The notes below the pieces were generated by a model. It was not told where the DNA came from. It saw nothing but the letters and a program-made list of their open reading frames with translations, and searched no databases. Below are positions 9,232 through 18,914 of a DNA stretch of 64,000 bases, in pieces. The stretch's first letter is position 1. Every line of letters starts with the position of its first letter. The stretch covers positions 2,480,001 to 2,544,000 of the forward strand of contig NZ_LT629786.1 of assembly GCF_900105675.1 (NCBI RefSeq), in the 5' to 3' direction. The DNA comes from Pseudomonas synxantha. Lineage in GTDB: Bacteria; Pseudomonadota; Gammaproteobacteria; Pseudomonadales; Pseudomonadaceae. The translations under genes and the position numbers were made by a program.

Positions 9232-9693
9232 ATGCGCAAGCTCATGGTTCTATCGCTGTTGCTGCTGACCTTGAGCGCCTGCGCGCTGTTCCCCAACCGT
9301 GACCCGGTCAACATCAACGTAGTGGGCATCGAGCCGCTGCAAAGCCAGGACCTGGAAGTGCGCTTCGCGGTGAAGCTGCGGGTGCAGAACCCCAATGAAA
9401 CCGCGATCGACTACAACGGCGTGGCCCTGGACCTGGAAGTCAATGGCCGGCCGTTGGCCTCAGGCGTGAGTGACCAGGCCGGCAGCATCCCACGTTTCTC
9501 CGAGACGGTGCTGATGGTGCCGGTCAGCGTTTCGGCGTTTTCGGTGTTGCGTCAGACCCTGGGCCTGAGCCAGACCCAAAGCCTGAATAACCTGCCCTAC
9601 GTGCTGCGTGGCAAACTGGCGGGTGGATTGTTCGGCACCATGCGTTTCGTAGAGCGCGGCACCCTGGACTTGCCCAACACCGCCACCTGGTGA
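9232..9693 (+). CDS. LEA14/WHy-domain lipoprotein
   Basis: 153 residues. The signal peptide ends in the lipobox LSAC (Cys around residue 17), so the protein should be a membrane-anchored lipoprotein. The rest matches the late-embryogenesis-abundant type 2 (WHy) fold: the stretch DLEVRFAVKLRVQNPNETAI and the later DYNGVALDLEVNGRPLA are typical. Function in bacteria is unclear; stress protection is suggested for the family. AGGAG at about 9218 precedes the ATG at 9232. Longer in-frame starts overlap the permease and would bury the signal peptide. Confidence 0.85.
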   Translation: MRKLMVLSLLLLTLSACALFPNRDPVNINVVGIEPLQSQDLEVRFAVKLRVQNPNETAIDYNGVALDLEVNGRPLASGVSDQAGSIPRFSETVLMVPVSVSAFSVLRQTLGLSQTQSLNNLPYVLRGKLAGGLFGTMRFVERGTLDLPNTATW

Positions 9694-9739
9694 TGCGAGA
9701 AAGATCTGATCCAAATCCGCGAAATGCTGAAGATCAACT

Positions 9740-9837
9740 GTAGGAGCGAGCTTGCTCGCGAAAAACGTCAACGATAACGCGTGTTTCCTGAACAAACGCG
9801 GCGCCTATGGGTTTTTCGCGAGCAAGCTCGCTCCTAC
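9740..9837. repeat. Second-type REP doublet, perfect 27-bp inverted repeat
   Basis: Arms at 9740-9766 and 9811-9837 are exact reverse complements: each carries GAGCGAGCTTGCTCGCGAAA, flanked by GTAG. The core differs from the GTGGGAGGGGGC type seen elsewhere in the window. It lies between two convergent genes and may serve as a shared terminator. Confidence 0.88.
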
Positions 9838-9859
9838 AAAAGCTTTGGTTTGACCCGGT

Positions 9860-10786
9860 TCAGTCAGTGATGAAGCGAACGCCGGGCTTGGCGCGCTCGT
9901 CCACGGCCAGTTCAAAAATATCCGGCCGGGCGTAGTGCCCCACCACGTCATAGTCATAGCGTGCCCGCACCAGATCATCCGTATCGATCCGCGCCGTCAA
10001 CAATCCCGCCTGTCCCAGCAACGGCCCGGCCAGAATGTCGCCCATGGGCCCGACAATCACGCTGCCGCCGGCAATCAACGGCCGATCTGCGGGCCAGTTG
10101 GCAACCTCGACACCCAACGCCTCTGGCGATGCCTGCACCTGGCAGGCACTCACGACAAAACAGCGCCCTTCATGGGCGACATGGCGCATGCTCACCTGCC
10201 ACATCTCGCGCTCGTCCACCGTGGGCGCACACCACACCTCCACCCCTTTGGCGTACATCGCGGTACGCAGCAGCGGCATCATGTTTTCCCAGCACACCGC
10301 GCCGCCGATACGTCCAACTGCCGCGTCGATCACCGGCAGCGTCGAGCCATCGCCTTTGCCCCAGATCAGCCGTTCGGTACCGGTCGGCATCAACTTGCGG
10401 TGCTTGGCGACCAGACCGCTTGAGGGTTCGAAGTACAGCACAGTGCAATACAGCGTGCTGCCACTGCGCTCGATCACCCCGAGCACCAGGCTGGCACCGG
10501 TACGCGCCGACAACCCCGCCAGCGCCTCGGTCTCCATGCCCGGCACGTCGATGGCATTGGCAAAATACCGCGCAAACGCTTCACGCCCTTGGGGCAGGCG
10601 ATAGCCCAACTGCGTACCGAAGCTTTCGCCCTTGGGGTAGCCGCCCAGCAACGCCTCGGGCATGACCACCAATTGCGCGCCACTGCGCAAAATCTCATCT
10701 TCAAAAGTCAGGATCTGCGCGAGGGTTTCAGCCTTGCCACTGGGCAAGGCACCGATTTGCAAGGCAGCGACGATAGAAACAGGCAT
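9860..10786 (-). CDS. Nitrilase (carbon-nitrogen hydrolase, branch 1)
   Basis: 308 residues from the ATG at 10786, with GGAG upstream. The catalytic triad of the nitrilase superfamily is in place: Glu44 in [14 protein letters not shown], Lys131 in [16 protein letters not shown] and Cys165 in [14 protein letters not shown]. The [11 protein letters not shown] and TGTERLIWG motifs are those of true nitrilases, which hydrolyse nitriles to acids and ammonia, rather than amidases. Substrate preference (aliphatic or arylacetonitrile) cannot be read from sequence. The gene is divergent from a LysR regulator 69 bases away, which probably controls it. Confidence 0.9.
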   Translation of the reverse strand: MPVSIVAALQIGALPSGKAETLAQILTFEDEILRSGAQLVVMPEALLGGYPKGESFGTQLGYRLPQGREAFARYFANAIDVPGMETEALAGLSARTGASLVLGVIERSGSTLYCTVLYFEPSSGLVAKHRKLMPTGTERLIWGKGDGSTLPVIDAAVGRIGGAVCWENMMPLLRTAMYAKGVEVWCAPTVDEREMWQVSMRHVAHEGRCFVVSACQVQASPEALGVEVANWPADRPLIAGGSVIVGPMGDILAGPLLGQAGLLTARIDTDDLVRARYDYDVVGHYARPDIFELAVDERAKPGVRFITD

Positions 10787-10855
10787 CAGGATCACTCCGA
10801 TAGTGGGGGTTGCCCATTCTCCGGCCAAGCTCGATCATGAATAAAGCCCACTCCA

Positions 10856-11797
10856 GTGCTAAATGATATGAGCCAAATGAATATCGCCCAGGTCGACCTC
10901 AATCTGCTGAAAACCTTCGAAGCCCTGCACGATGAATCCAGCGCCAGCCGCGCAGCGTTGCGCCTGGGGGTGACGCAGTCGGCGATCAGTGCCGGCTTGC
11001 GGCGTTTGCGCGAGGTGTATGGCGACCCATTGTTCATCCGCACTGGCCGCGGCCTGGCGCCGACATTGCGCGCCAATCAGTTGAAACCAGTGATCAGCGA
11101 GGCACTGGATCGCTGCCGGCAGAGCCTGGCGATGATCAACCCGGATAACCTGCACTACGAGGGGCGCTCGGTGGTCCTGGGGCTGTCCGACGACTTCGAG
11201 ATTGCCTACGGCCGTCGACTGATGGACGCCATCGCTCAGCGCCTGCCAAAACTGCGGGTAATCTTTCGCCAGACCCACAGCCAGATCGTCGCTGGCGCCC
11301 TGCTTGACCGCAACCTGGACCTGGCTGTCACCGCTGGCGGTTTTGCCGAGCGCAGGCTGAGTCGGCAGGTACTGGGGGAAGGTGATTATCGCTGCCTGGT
11401 GGACCCATCCAGCCTGGCGCCCGGCCAGCAAAGTATTGACCTTGAGGAGTTCGTCGCACGGGAGCATGTGCTGGTGTCGTCGGGCGGGTTTATCGGCATT
11501 ACTGACGAAGGCTTGGCGGCGCAGGGCTTGAGACGCCAGGTGTGCGCGTCCACCAGCCACTTCGCCGCGCTGCCGTACCTGCTCAAAGGCAGCGCGGCAG
11601 TGGCGACGATCCCCGGGCATGCGGCCCAGGCCATCGCGCAGATGACCGGCCTGCAGGTGTTGCCCTGCCCGTTAGCGCTGCCTCGCTACCCGGTGGAGTT
11701 GGGCTGGCGCACCCAAACCCAGCTTGATCCGCTGTTGCTCAAGGTGCGCGAGGCGGTTGTGGCGTGCTTTACTTCGCCGCCGCCATCAGCTTGTTGA
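10856..11797 (+). CDS. LysR-family regulator, divergent from nitrilase
   Basis: Up to 313 residues. LysR helix-turn-helix: VDLNLLKTFEALHDESSASR then AALRLGVTQSAISAGLRRLR. A substrate-binding domain follows. Starts at 10856, 10868 and 10877 are all in frame. MNIAQVDLNLLKTFEALH (10877) looks closest to family length, and none has a clear ribosome-binding site. The divergent layout with the nitrilase suggests control from the shared 69-bp gap. The 3' end overlaps the convergent small gene at 11769-12023 by 29 bases. Confidence 0.88.
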   Translation: MLNDMSQMNIAQVDLNLLKTFEALHDESSASRAALRLGVTQSAISAGLRRLREVYGDPLFIRTGRGLAPTLRANQLKPVISEALDRCRQSLAMINPDNLHYEGRSVVLGLSDDFEIAYGRRLMDAIAQRLPKLRVIFRQTHSQIVAGALLDRNLDLAVTAGGFAERRLSRQVLGEGDYRCLVDPSSLAPGQQSIDLEEFVAREHVLVSSGGFIGITDEGLAAQGLRRQVCASTSHFAALPYLLKGSAAVATIPGHAAQAIAQMTGLQVLPCPLALPRYPVELGWRTQTQLDPLLLKVREAVVACFTSPPPSAC

Positions 11798-12023
11798 CCT
11801 CGCTGCGCACCATGTTGGAAAACTCCGGCGGCGACATGCCGTCCAGTTCGGCACGCACCCATTCGGCCCACTTGCCCTTGCGCTTGGCACGTTCGCCGAA
11901 CAACCGCGCGGCTTCGCCCTTGGCCTTGCCCAGATTGGTTTGCCACAGGTCGTAGAGGCGGGACTTTTCATCTTCCAGCTCGGCGCGTTCGGCGAGAGTC
12001 TTGTTGGCGAGATTGAAGCTCAT
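11769..12023 (-). CDS. Small charged protein of unknown function, 84 residues
   Basis: MSFNLANKTLAERAELEDEK and the following helical, highly charged sequence (about one third Lys/Arg/Glu/Asp) show no signal peptide or membrane helix. I recognise no domain. It looks like a conserved short cytoplasmic Pseudomonas protein, but that is an impression from memory. It overlaps the 3' end of the lysR gene by 29 bases in convergent orientation, which is tight but not unusual. Confidence 0.65.
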   Translation of the reverse strand: MSFNLANKTLAERAELEDEKSRLYDLWQTNLGKAKGEAARLFGERAKRKGKWAEWVRAELDGMSPPEFSNMVRSEVNKLMAAAK

Positions 12024-12187
12024 ATTGAATTACCTGCTGCACAAATAAGTGACATCTTACACTGTAGGTATAAAGTTCCCGATCCGGATTTTGCCCCAGA
12101 TGAACGCCCGGGAAAATAACTGCAACTTTTGCCGCTGCCCGACACTCCATTGTTCACTGTCACATTCACCTGCAAGGAGTCACCCCA

Positions 12188-12508
12188 ATGGCCCGCAAAA
12201 CCGCCGCCCAAGCTGCCGAAGAACAAATCAAGGACCAAGCCTTCAGCGAATTGACCGCGCTGATCGAGGAGTCGGACAAGTTGCTCAAAAGCAGCGCATC
12301 CCTGGTGGGCGAAGAAGGTGAAACCCTGCGTGAGCAGGTCGCCATCAAGCTCAAGCAAGCCCTGGACTCGCTGTCCAGCGTGCGTGAACGCAGCAAACCT
12401 GTGGTCGATGCCACCGAGACCTATATCGGTGGTCACCCTTGGCAGACCGTGGCGATCTCCGCCGGTTTCGGCCTGGTGGTCGGCCTGTTGCTGGGTCGCC
12501 GCAACTGA
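12188..12508 (+). CDS. DUF883 (ElaB/YqjD-like) membrane-anchored protein
   Basis: 106 residues. An Ala/Glu-rich amphipathic helix (residues about 5-80) is followed by the conserved end PWQTVAISAGFGLVVGLLLG and RRN. This C-terminal helix is the hallmark of the ElaB/YqjD/YgaM family, whose E. coli members anchor stationary-phase ribosomes to the inner membrane. AAGGAG lies 8 bases before the ATG. A strong hairpin follows directly after the stop. Confidence 0.9.
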   Translation: MARKTAAQAAEEQIKDQAFSELTALIEESDKLLKSSASLVGEEGETLREQVAIKLKQALDSLSSVRERSKPVVDATETYIGGHPWQTVAISAGFGLVVGLLLGRRN

Positions 12509-12516
12509 CCCATTGC

Positions 12517-12540
12517 GTGGCAGCGGCCTGCCGCTGCCAC
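12517..12540. terminator. Hairpin between convergent DUF883 gene and dpkA
   Basis: GTGGCAGCGG-CCTG-CCGCTGCCAC, a perfect 10-bp stem with a 4-base loop, 8 bases after the DUF883 stop. The flanking T-run is weak (TTATTT a few bases on), so it could serve as a terminator for either strand. Confidence 0.65.
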
Positions 12541-12549
12541 GCCATTATT

Positions 12550-13584
12550 TCAACCCGCCAGCTCGCGCAACTGCTGCAGTACCTCCACCTCCAACACGAT
12601 CCCCTCCTGCAACGACTTCTCTCGCGTACGATGCCGCCGATCTCCCGGCAGCCGCCGCAGCCCCGCCGCGTGCATCTGCCGCACCAGTTCCTGGCTGCGC
12701 TCGGCGAAGCCCTGCCCTGCCGTTTTTGCCGGATCGATGACAATCAGCAACTGGCCGGTCCAGGGTGTGCGGGCGCCAGGGTGGTTGGACCAATCAAACT
12801 CAAAGGAAAAATTGCCGCCAGTCAGGGCCGCCGCCAAGAGTTCGACCATCATCGACAGCGCTGAGCCCTTGTGCCCGCCAAACGGCAACAACGCGCCGCC
12901 CTCAAGGATGGCCTTGGGGTCCTGGGTCGGCTGGCCCAGGCTGTCGACCCCAGTGCCCAGGGGCAAGCGCTCGCCCTTGCGTGCGGCAATCTGCACATCG
13001 CCATGGGCGATGGCGCTGGTGGCCAGGTCGAACACAATCGGCGGGCCATCGGCGCGGGGCGCAGCAAACGCAATCGGGTTGGTACCGAACAGCGGCCGAT
13101 CCGCGCCGTGGGGCACTACGCAGGTCATGCTGTTGACCACGCTCAGAGCTACCAGGCCTTCCTCGGCGAATGGCTCCACATCCGGCCACAGCGCGGCGAA
13201 GTGGTGGGAGTTGCGAATCGCCAGCAAGGCGATTCCGGCGCTGCGGGCCTTCTCCACCAGCAGGCTGCGCGCTGCCGCCAGGGCCGGTTGGGCGAAGCCG
13301 TTATCGGCGTCCACGCGTACAAACCCGGAGGCGACATCCTCGACCACCGGCACCGCCTTGCCGCTGACCCAGCCACTGCCGAGCGTCGAGACATACCCGG
13401 GAATACGGAACACCCCATGGCTATGGGCACCATCGCGTTCAGCGCTGGCACAATTGTGCGCGAGCACCAAAGCCACCTCGGGCGACGTGCCATGCCGGAC
13501 AAATACCTGTTGCAGCAAGGTCACCAGTTCGGTGAACGGGATCGAGGTCGAAGCCGGGGCGACTGTCGGAGACTGTGCAGACAT
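12550..13584 (-). CDS. dpkA: Delta1-piperideine-2-carboxylate / pyrroline-2-carboxylate reductase DpkA
   Basis: 344-residue NAD(P)H-dependent reductase of the malate/L-lactate dehydrogenase (type 2) family. Motifs agree with DpkA of Pseudomonas: NCASAERDGAHSHGVFRIPG, SHHFAALWPDVEPFAEEGLV, MTCVVPHGA and LFGTNPIAFAAP, and GGHKGSALSMMVELLAAALT. DpkA reduces delta1-piperideine-2-carboxylate to L-pipecolate in D-lysine catabolism and acts on the proline analogue too. I start it at 13584 (MSAQSPTV). The reading frame stays open to 14403 but enters the divergent toxin gene and shows no family sequence there. Confidence 0.9.
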   Translation of the reverse strand: MSAQSPTVAPASTSIPFTELVTLLQQVFVRHGTSPEVALVLAHNCASAERDGAHSHGVFRIPGYVSTLGSGWVSGKAVPVVEDVASGFVRVDADNGFAQPALAAARSLLVEKARSAGIALLAIRNSHHFAALWPDVEPFAEEGLVALSVVNSMTCVVPHGADRPLFGTNPIAFAAPRADGPPIVFDLATSAIAHGDVQIAARKGERLPLGTGVDSLGQPTQDPKAILEGGALLPFGGHKGSALSMMVELLAAALTGGNFSFEFDWSNHPGARTPWTGQLLIVIDPAKTAGQGFAERSQELVRQMHAAGLRRLPGDRRHRTREKSLQEGIVLEVEVLQQLRELAG

Positions 13585-13755
13585 TTGAAGCTCCGTTTTT
13601 ATGATTGGAAGGGGCAACGAATGGACATCCAGACCGTCGATTAGACACCACGCACAGCGCCCGCTGTCAACTTCCCCGCGTGGCTCAATAGTTACCCCCG
13701 CCTGGCACAAAGGCCTGCCTACCCTGTGTTTCCTAATTGACCCTGGAGCCAGGCC

Positions 13756-16700
13756 ATGAACCGCGTCACCCCGCCATATTTTTTCGACGAATTCCTGCGA
13801 CCCGTCAATCGTTCGACGCTGAGCGAGCGCGAACGCGCCCTGGGGCTTACGGTCAAGGACCTGGAATGGCTGCATGGCGTGTATTACGCCAGCGATGCCA
13901 ACCGCCGGGATACGCGTCTGCAAAGCCACCCCATGCGTGTCGAAAAACTGCTGGTTACGGTAACGGGCAAAGCCGCGATCCCACTGGCCGGCGCGTTCCT
14001 GATGAGCCCCAGCCCGGACGGTAAAAAAGCCCTGTTGTATACGCCCTACGGCGGTATCCAGGTGTACGACAACCATGCAGCACTGCTTGCCGAGGTCAGC
14101 CAGGCACTGGCCGACCCGGTGCAGCGCGTGGATTTGCTCAGTTTCCTGTCGATCGCCCAGCGCAACAGCCTGCCGGCGGGTACGGCCATGACGCTGACGA
14201 CCACGCTGGTCGAAGGTGCCGTCATGGAGGACCAGGAACAAACCCTGCAGGCCTGCCAGCAGGCCAACGTACACGCCATGCTGGCGCACTTGCAGAAAAC
14301 CCCGACCCTGTCCGGTATGCTCGACACACTGCTCGGCATCATGGCCCACCCGTACTTCCCCGGCCTGGATCAACGGGACACGCGGGTCAATTGCTTTATG
14401 CAAAGCCCGATGGATACCGACCGGCGCTGGATCGACTCGCTGCCGCTACGTGAAGCGCTCCTGCTGTTCTACGTGAAACACGCCTGGCCTGCGGGGCAAA
14501 CCCGCGAATTCTTCAACCCCAAGCATGTCACCACCGACTTCACCCCGACCCAGTTGCAACAAGACCGGGAACACTGGGAACGCCTCGTCGAACAAACCTC
14601 CGGTACGCTGTCCAAACTGCTCGACAGCCTGCTGCAGACCTACTGGAACGAGGACATCGACGGTGGCACCTCGCGCCTGGAACTGTTTGCGCAAGTCATG
14701 GCCGACAAATTTCGCCTTGATGTACTGCTCAAGCGCCAGGCCGGCATCCTCAGCGCCGACGAGAGTCATATGCTCCAGGCCATGTTCCTCAGCGACCAGG
14801 GTGCTCGCAGCGCCTACGCCGCCAACCTGAGCGTGGAAAAAGTGCGTGTCTATGCGCCCTACCAGCACTACGTGGAACTGGCCAGTACCCTGATGCTGCA
14901 TGAAACCCACGCCTATCTTTACACCCAGTCCCGTGGCCTGCAGGTACTCGAAGACCTGGATGATCTCAAAGACACGCTGTTGAGCATGCTCAAGGCTGCC
15001 GGGCACGAAGACGAATTGCTCAACTTCCTGTCCTTGGACGAGCGCAACACTTTTATAGGTCTTGATCAGGTAAATATTGCCGCGCATCCCGTCACCGGGC
15101 ATGTGTTTACCGGCATGATCGAAGACATTGCCGCCAAACAGATCAGTAATATGAACCACGCCCTGGGCCTCTATCGCAGCAGCGCCGGCCAGGTGGACGC
15201 GGATGCCTTGCTCGATTACGCCCTGGACGTGCGCACCATGCTCGACAGCCGCCTGGGCGACCTGGAAACCGACGGGCGCTGGAGCGTGCACCCCGTGACC
15301 AGCGGTAATGGCCGCCCCTCCACCGTGCAGGCCGAGCTGGCCAGGTTGCACCTGCAGCGCCTGCAAGCTGCCGAGCAAGGGCTGAACATCGAACGTGTCC
15401 GACACCCCACATTGCGCAGCATGGTTGCCCTGGCCATGGACACGGAGCTGCAAAAGCAACGCCTGGATCTCAAGGCCGATGAGGTTTATGTCAATACCTA
15501 TGCCTCCCGTGCCCAGCAACGCGAAGAGCGCCTGCCCCTTTCGTCCCTGAGCATGACTGAACACTTCATCGAACGCCTGGCCCGGGAAAGCGGCCCGCTG
15601 CCGGTGTCGTCCAGGACCGGCTTCTACAAAAAACGCGACCAAGGGGTGGCCCAACAGCTCAATAACATCAGCCAGAAAATCTTTAACAGCCTCATCGAAC
15701 AGGTGTTGAATTACTTTGCCGGCCACGAGATGCGTGAGCTCCCCCGCCTGTTCCTGGAAAACACCCGGGATAAACATGCGCACTCGATGCTGCTCGGCCT
15801 GCGCAGCGAGGCTGAACTGCGACTGCTGGGCAAGACTCTGCCGGCGCGCGGCCACGCTATCCTTGACGCGGTATTGCGCACCGACAGCCTGGTACGCCTG
15901 ACCCGTCACGGAATCAACGGCTTTCTCCCGGATGCGTTTGCAGTGGCCTTGCATCAGGGTACATCCCAGGCGCTGCTGGCACTGCCCAACCTGTTTGTAC
16001 TGACCGAACGTGGCGGCCTCGACACCAGAAACTCGGGCCAGGTCACCCTATGGACGCCCCGGCGTGGTCATGAGGTGTTCCCCTCGGTCACGGCCCTGCG
16101 CGAGGCGCTCACCCAGCGCCTGGCGCATCCGATCAAGCGCCTCTCGCTGCTGGAGAACCTGCCGTTTTCCCAGCGCGTGCCTCACCAGGTGTATCGCCTG
16201 GCCCCCCTGCAACGCATTGACGATAACCTGCTGGACAATCGCCTGAACAGCTACGGCGACTTCGTGATGGATGCGGTGGATCATCTGCTGGCCATGGACT
16301 TGCCGGCACGTGCGGTGCAGGACCGCCTGGATGCGTTGCTGGAGACCCCGGCGCCGACCAACCTGGCACGTGCCAAGGCGCTGGCCGAGGCCATGGTCAA
16401 CCAGCAGGTCCTGCCTGTCTGGCTGGCAATGGCGCCGGCGAAGGAGCAGATCCACCATGCCGAACTGTTGGAGCAATACCACAACAGCGCCCCGGAGGAA
16501 GAAGACTACCTGCATGGCATCCCCACCATTGGCGAGCACACCTTTGCCGCCCTGCTGGAGCTGCTCCAGGCACGCTTTCCAAAGCAGACCATCAGCCCCG
16601 ATGATGTACTGATCCCCGTACACCAGGCCCTCGACATCCACGACTACAGCCTGACCGACTTTGCGTTGCGCCACTGGCCGGACCTGAACAGCCAGATTAT

Positions 16701-18894
16701 CCGCCCGCGCTCACGCACCGCCCAACGCCTGCCGGACACTCTGGATGCCAACGCGGTGATCCAGATGGTGCGGCAACTGGACTTGAAATCGGTCTATCAG
16801 AAGCAGTTGCAAACCGCGCTGGACACCAGCACCGAGGCAGGCCGCATACGCCGGCGCCGGTTCTGCCAGCAATTGCCTTGGCAGGTGCTGCAATTGGCCC
16901 ACGAGCAACAGCTGCAAGAACGCCTGTCGAGCCAGGCCCTGGGCTTGGTCCGGCAGGTATTCGACATGCCTGACGCCCTGGCACGCGCGGCGCTGCAGGG
17001 CGCGTCGGCGCTGATCCGGCCGGTGGAACTGGTGGCGACCGAAGGTGCCACTGCCGCCAAGGTACTGGGCATGTACCTGATCAGCGCTGAAAGCCAGGAT
17101 GCCGGGCCCGTGGTGTTATATACGCCCTACAGTGAACACCATGTGCTCAAGCAATACGCCAGCGAACAAGCGCTGCTGGACGAATTGGAGCGACCGGGCG
17201 AACTGCAGGACTGGGTCCTCCAGCACCTGGAAGACCCGCACCAGGCCATTTACCGCAACTTGCTGCAAAATAACCGTCATCGTCCGTCAGATCTCCAACT
17301 GGCTTTCTCTCCAATCACCGGCAACCTGCTGCACTACCTGTTCAGTGAAAACACGCTGATCCTGCTCAAGATGCTCGCCTGCCAATTCGAACACGGCACC
17401 CAGCTGCTCTGGGACAAGGTGGTCGGCCTACTCGGCAAGGGTATTCCCACGGCGGTGCACTTCATGGCAGGCAAGCTCGCCTATCCGCTGGTGGTGTGGC
17501 GCAGCTACAAGCTGGTCAAACGCTCGATGGAAGCACTGCAACTGCACCATTGGAAAGCCGCGATGAAGTACTTCATCCTGGCCGTGGTGCAAATGGCCTC
17601 GCTGTACAGCGAGCTTGACGGCAGCGAAACCCCGCCGCCCGATGAGGCAGAGGTGGTCGACCTGCCTGAGGGCAAACTGCCGGCGGCCACCACCCTCGAC
17701 ACCCTGGACATCACCGCCGCTTCACGTACGCGGTTGCAGCCTTTCGAGACCCACGACGTCGCCCTGCAGGACCTTGCGCTGGACACGTCCACCCATGTCT
17801 ACACGGACAAGACCAACGTCGATGGCTATGTGCCGATGGCCGGCAAGGTATACCCGGTGAAGAAAGCCAAGGACCAGTGGCGCCTGGACAGCGACGATCA
17901 ACAGGGCCCCTATGTTGGCCGCAACTCGGAGGGCAGATGGGTGTTGGACCTGAGCGTGCATAAACCGCGCTTCGGCCAAGCCTGGACGCGCCACAAGACA
18001 CTACGGGCCGAACGACGCGACATCAACATTCAAGCACGGGGCATAAGGGAGATTGCCGCCGTGTCCAGCTGGAAAGCCCAGGCTATCGACGAAGCCTTGA
18101 ATGTGGCGACGTACTACGCCGTCAACTGCAAGCGCAACCTCCAGCAGTTTGCCGCCCTGCGCTCCCCTGAGAGCCGGGTCGGCCTGTTTTTGTGCGAGCT
18201 GTTCGGCGCTGTCAACCTGAACCCGGATCACGTCAAGAAAATCGACAACATCATCGACGGGATACTCGATGAGTTAAGTGATCCCACGTTGACCGGCCCT
18301 GACTCGATGCGCTTCGTCAGCGGGGACAGCCTGACGGATGCCATAAATGAATACGCCATGGTTCTGGTCAACGACAGCGAACGCAAAGTGTATTTGTTCG
18401 AGCGTTTCTTCGATCCGAACCTGACCGATTACGTGGACAAGCTGAGCGTACCCTTCGACATGATGGCCCACGCCAGGGCCGCTACCCTGATTCATGAGCT
18501 GACGCACCTGCGTTTCAAGACGGCAGACATCGCCTACCTGCACAGCTTCGAGCCGTTCCGCGACCTGATCGACACGGCCAAGCCCGGCGCCCAGGCAGTG
18601 AAGACCCGCCAGGATGATTTGCAAACCACCGCGCTGTCCACCCTGACGCCCGAACGGATGCTGTTCAAGACCTGGGATGACGTTTCGGAAACCTGGGAGG
18701 ATTACGGCTTTTTCACCACGACCCATTACCTCAAGCGCAAAGTACTGAGTACCACCGGGGCCAAAACCCTGGTTGAGGCGCGTCAGATTTTCATGAGTAA
18801 TATCGACAAACGCATCGACGTCATTCTCTCCAACGCCGATTCAGTCACGTACTTGATTACACACCTGGGACGCATGCTGGATGTGGGAGCCTGA
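13756..18894 (+). CDS. Very large toxin-like protein with C-terminal Asp-zincin metallopeptidase signature
   Basis: 1712 residues, no signal peptide, GGAG 8 bases before the ATG. The N-terminus (PPYFFDEFLRPVNRSTLSER) and overall style match large Pseudomonas proteins annotated as dermonecrotic-toxin-domain (DUF6543) proteins. I see a repeated module: L-[YW]-T-P at about residues 94-97, 765-768 and 1121-1124, each followed by an Ala/Leu/Glu-rich helix. Residues about 1196-1290 are hydrophobic and helical, as in translocation regions. Near the end, LIHELTHLRF (H1580, E1581, H1584) is followed by KTADIAY (D1591). This HExxH plus TxDxxY spacing is the M35-like Asp-zincin zinc site. Preceding sequence (KVYLFERFF, AINEYAMVLV) also fits that fold. 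Secretion route and target are unknown; no immunity or T6SS gene is adjacent. Confidence 0.8.
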   Translation: MNRVTPPYFFDEFLRPVNRSTLSERERALGLTVKDLEWLHGVYYASDANRRDTRLQSHPMRVEKLLVTVTGKAAIPLAGAFLMSPSPDGKKALLYTPYGGIQVYDNHAALLAEVSQALADPVQRVDLLSFLSIAQRNSLPAGTAMTLTTTLVEGAVMEDQEQTLQACQQANVHAMLAHLQKTPTLSGMLDTLLGIMAHPYFPGLDQRDTRVNCFMQSPMDTDRRWIDSLPLREALLLFYVKHAWPAGQTREFFNPKHVTTDFTPTQLQQDREHWERLVEQTSGTLSKLLDSLLQTYWNEDIDGGTSRLELFAQVMADKFRLDVLLKRQAGILSADESHMLQAMFLSDQGARSAYAANLSVEKVRVYAPYQHYVELASTLMLHETHAYLYTQSRGLQVLEDLDDLKDTLLSMLKAAGHEDELLNFLSLDERNTFIGLDQVNIAAHPVTGHVFTGMIEDIAAKQISNMNHALGLYRSSAGQVDADALLDYALDVRTMLDSRLGDLETDGRWSVHPVTSGNGRPSTVQAELARLHLQRLQAAEQGLNIERVRHPTLRSMVALAMDTELQKQRLDLKADEVYVNTYASRAQQREERLPLSSLSMTEHFIERLARESGPLPVSSRTGFYKKRDQGVAQQLNNISQKIFNSLIEQVLNYFAGHEMRELPRLFLENTRDKHAHSMLLGLRSEAELRLLGKTLPARGHAILDAVLRTDSLVRLTRHGINGFLPDAFAVALHQGTSQALLALPNLFVLTERGGLDTRNSGQVTLWTPRRGHEVFPSVTALREALTQRLAHPIKRLSLLENLPFSQRVPHQVYRLAPLQRIDDNLLDNRLNSYGDFVMDAVDHLLAMDLPARAVQDRLDALLETPAPTNLARAKALAEAMVNQQVLPVWLAMAPAKEQIHHAELLEQYHNSAPEEEDYLHGIPTIGEHTFAALLELLQARFPKQTISPDDVLIPVHQALDIHDYSLTDFALRHWPDLNSQIIRPRSRTAQRLPDTLDANAVIQMVRQLDLKSVYQKQLQTALDTSTEAGRIRRRRFCQQLPWQVLQLAHEQQLQERLSSQALGLVRQVFDMPDALARAALQGASALIRPVELVATEGATAAKVLGMYLISAESQDAGPVVLYTPYSEHHVLKQYASEQALLDELERPGELQDWVLQHLEDPHQAIYRNLLQNNRHRPSDLQLAFSPITGNLLHYLFSENTLILLKMLACQFEHGTQLLWDKVVGLLGKGIPTAVHFMAGKLAYPLVVWRSYKLVKRSMEALQLHHWKAAMKYFILAVVQMASLYSELDGSETPPPDEAEVVDLPEGKLPAATTLDTLDITAASRTRLQPFETHDVALQDLALDTSTHVYTDKTNVDGYVPMAGKVYPVKKAKDQWRLDSDDQQGPYVGRNSEGRWVLDLSVHKPRFGQAWTRHKTLRAERRDINIQARGIREIAAVSSWKAQAIDEALNVATYYAVNCKRNLQQFAALRSPESRVGLFLCELFGAVNLNPDHVKKIDNIIDGILDELSDPTLTGPDSMRFVSGDSLTDAINEYAMVLVNDSERKVYLFERFFDPNLTDYVDKLSVPFDMMAHARAATLIHELTHLRFKTADIAYLHSFEPFRDLIDTAKPGAQAVKTRQDDLQTTALSTLTPERMLFKTWDDVSETWEDYGFFTTTHYLKRKVLSTTGAKTLVEARQIFMSNIDKRIDVILSNADSVTYLITHLGRMLDVGA

Positions 18895-18914
18895 GCAGGC
18901 CCCCAGCGGGCAAA

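Noticed and set aside
13703..13717. Possible sigma-54 promoter before the toxin gene (TGGCAC...TGC)
   Set aside because: GG and GC are 11 bases apart instead of 10, and no enhancer-like palindrome lies upstream.
13585..14403. N-terminal extension of dpkA up to 14403
   Set aside because: The extra 273 residues overlap the divergent toxin gene in antisense and have no similarity to the dehydrogenase family; MSAQSPTV at 13584 fits the family start.
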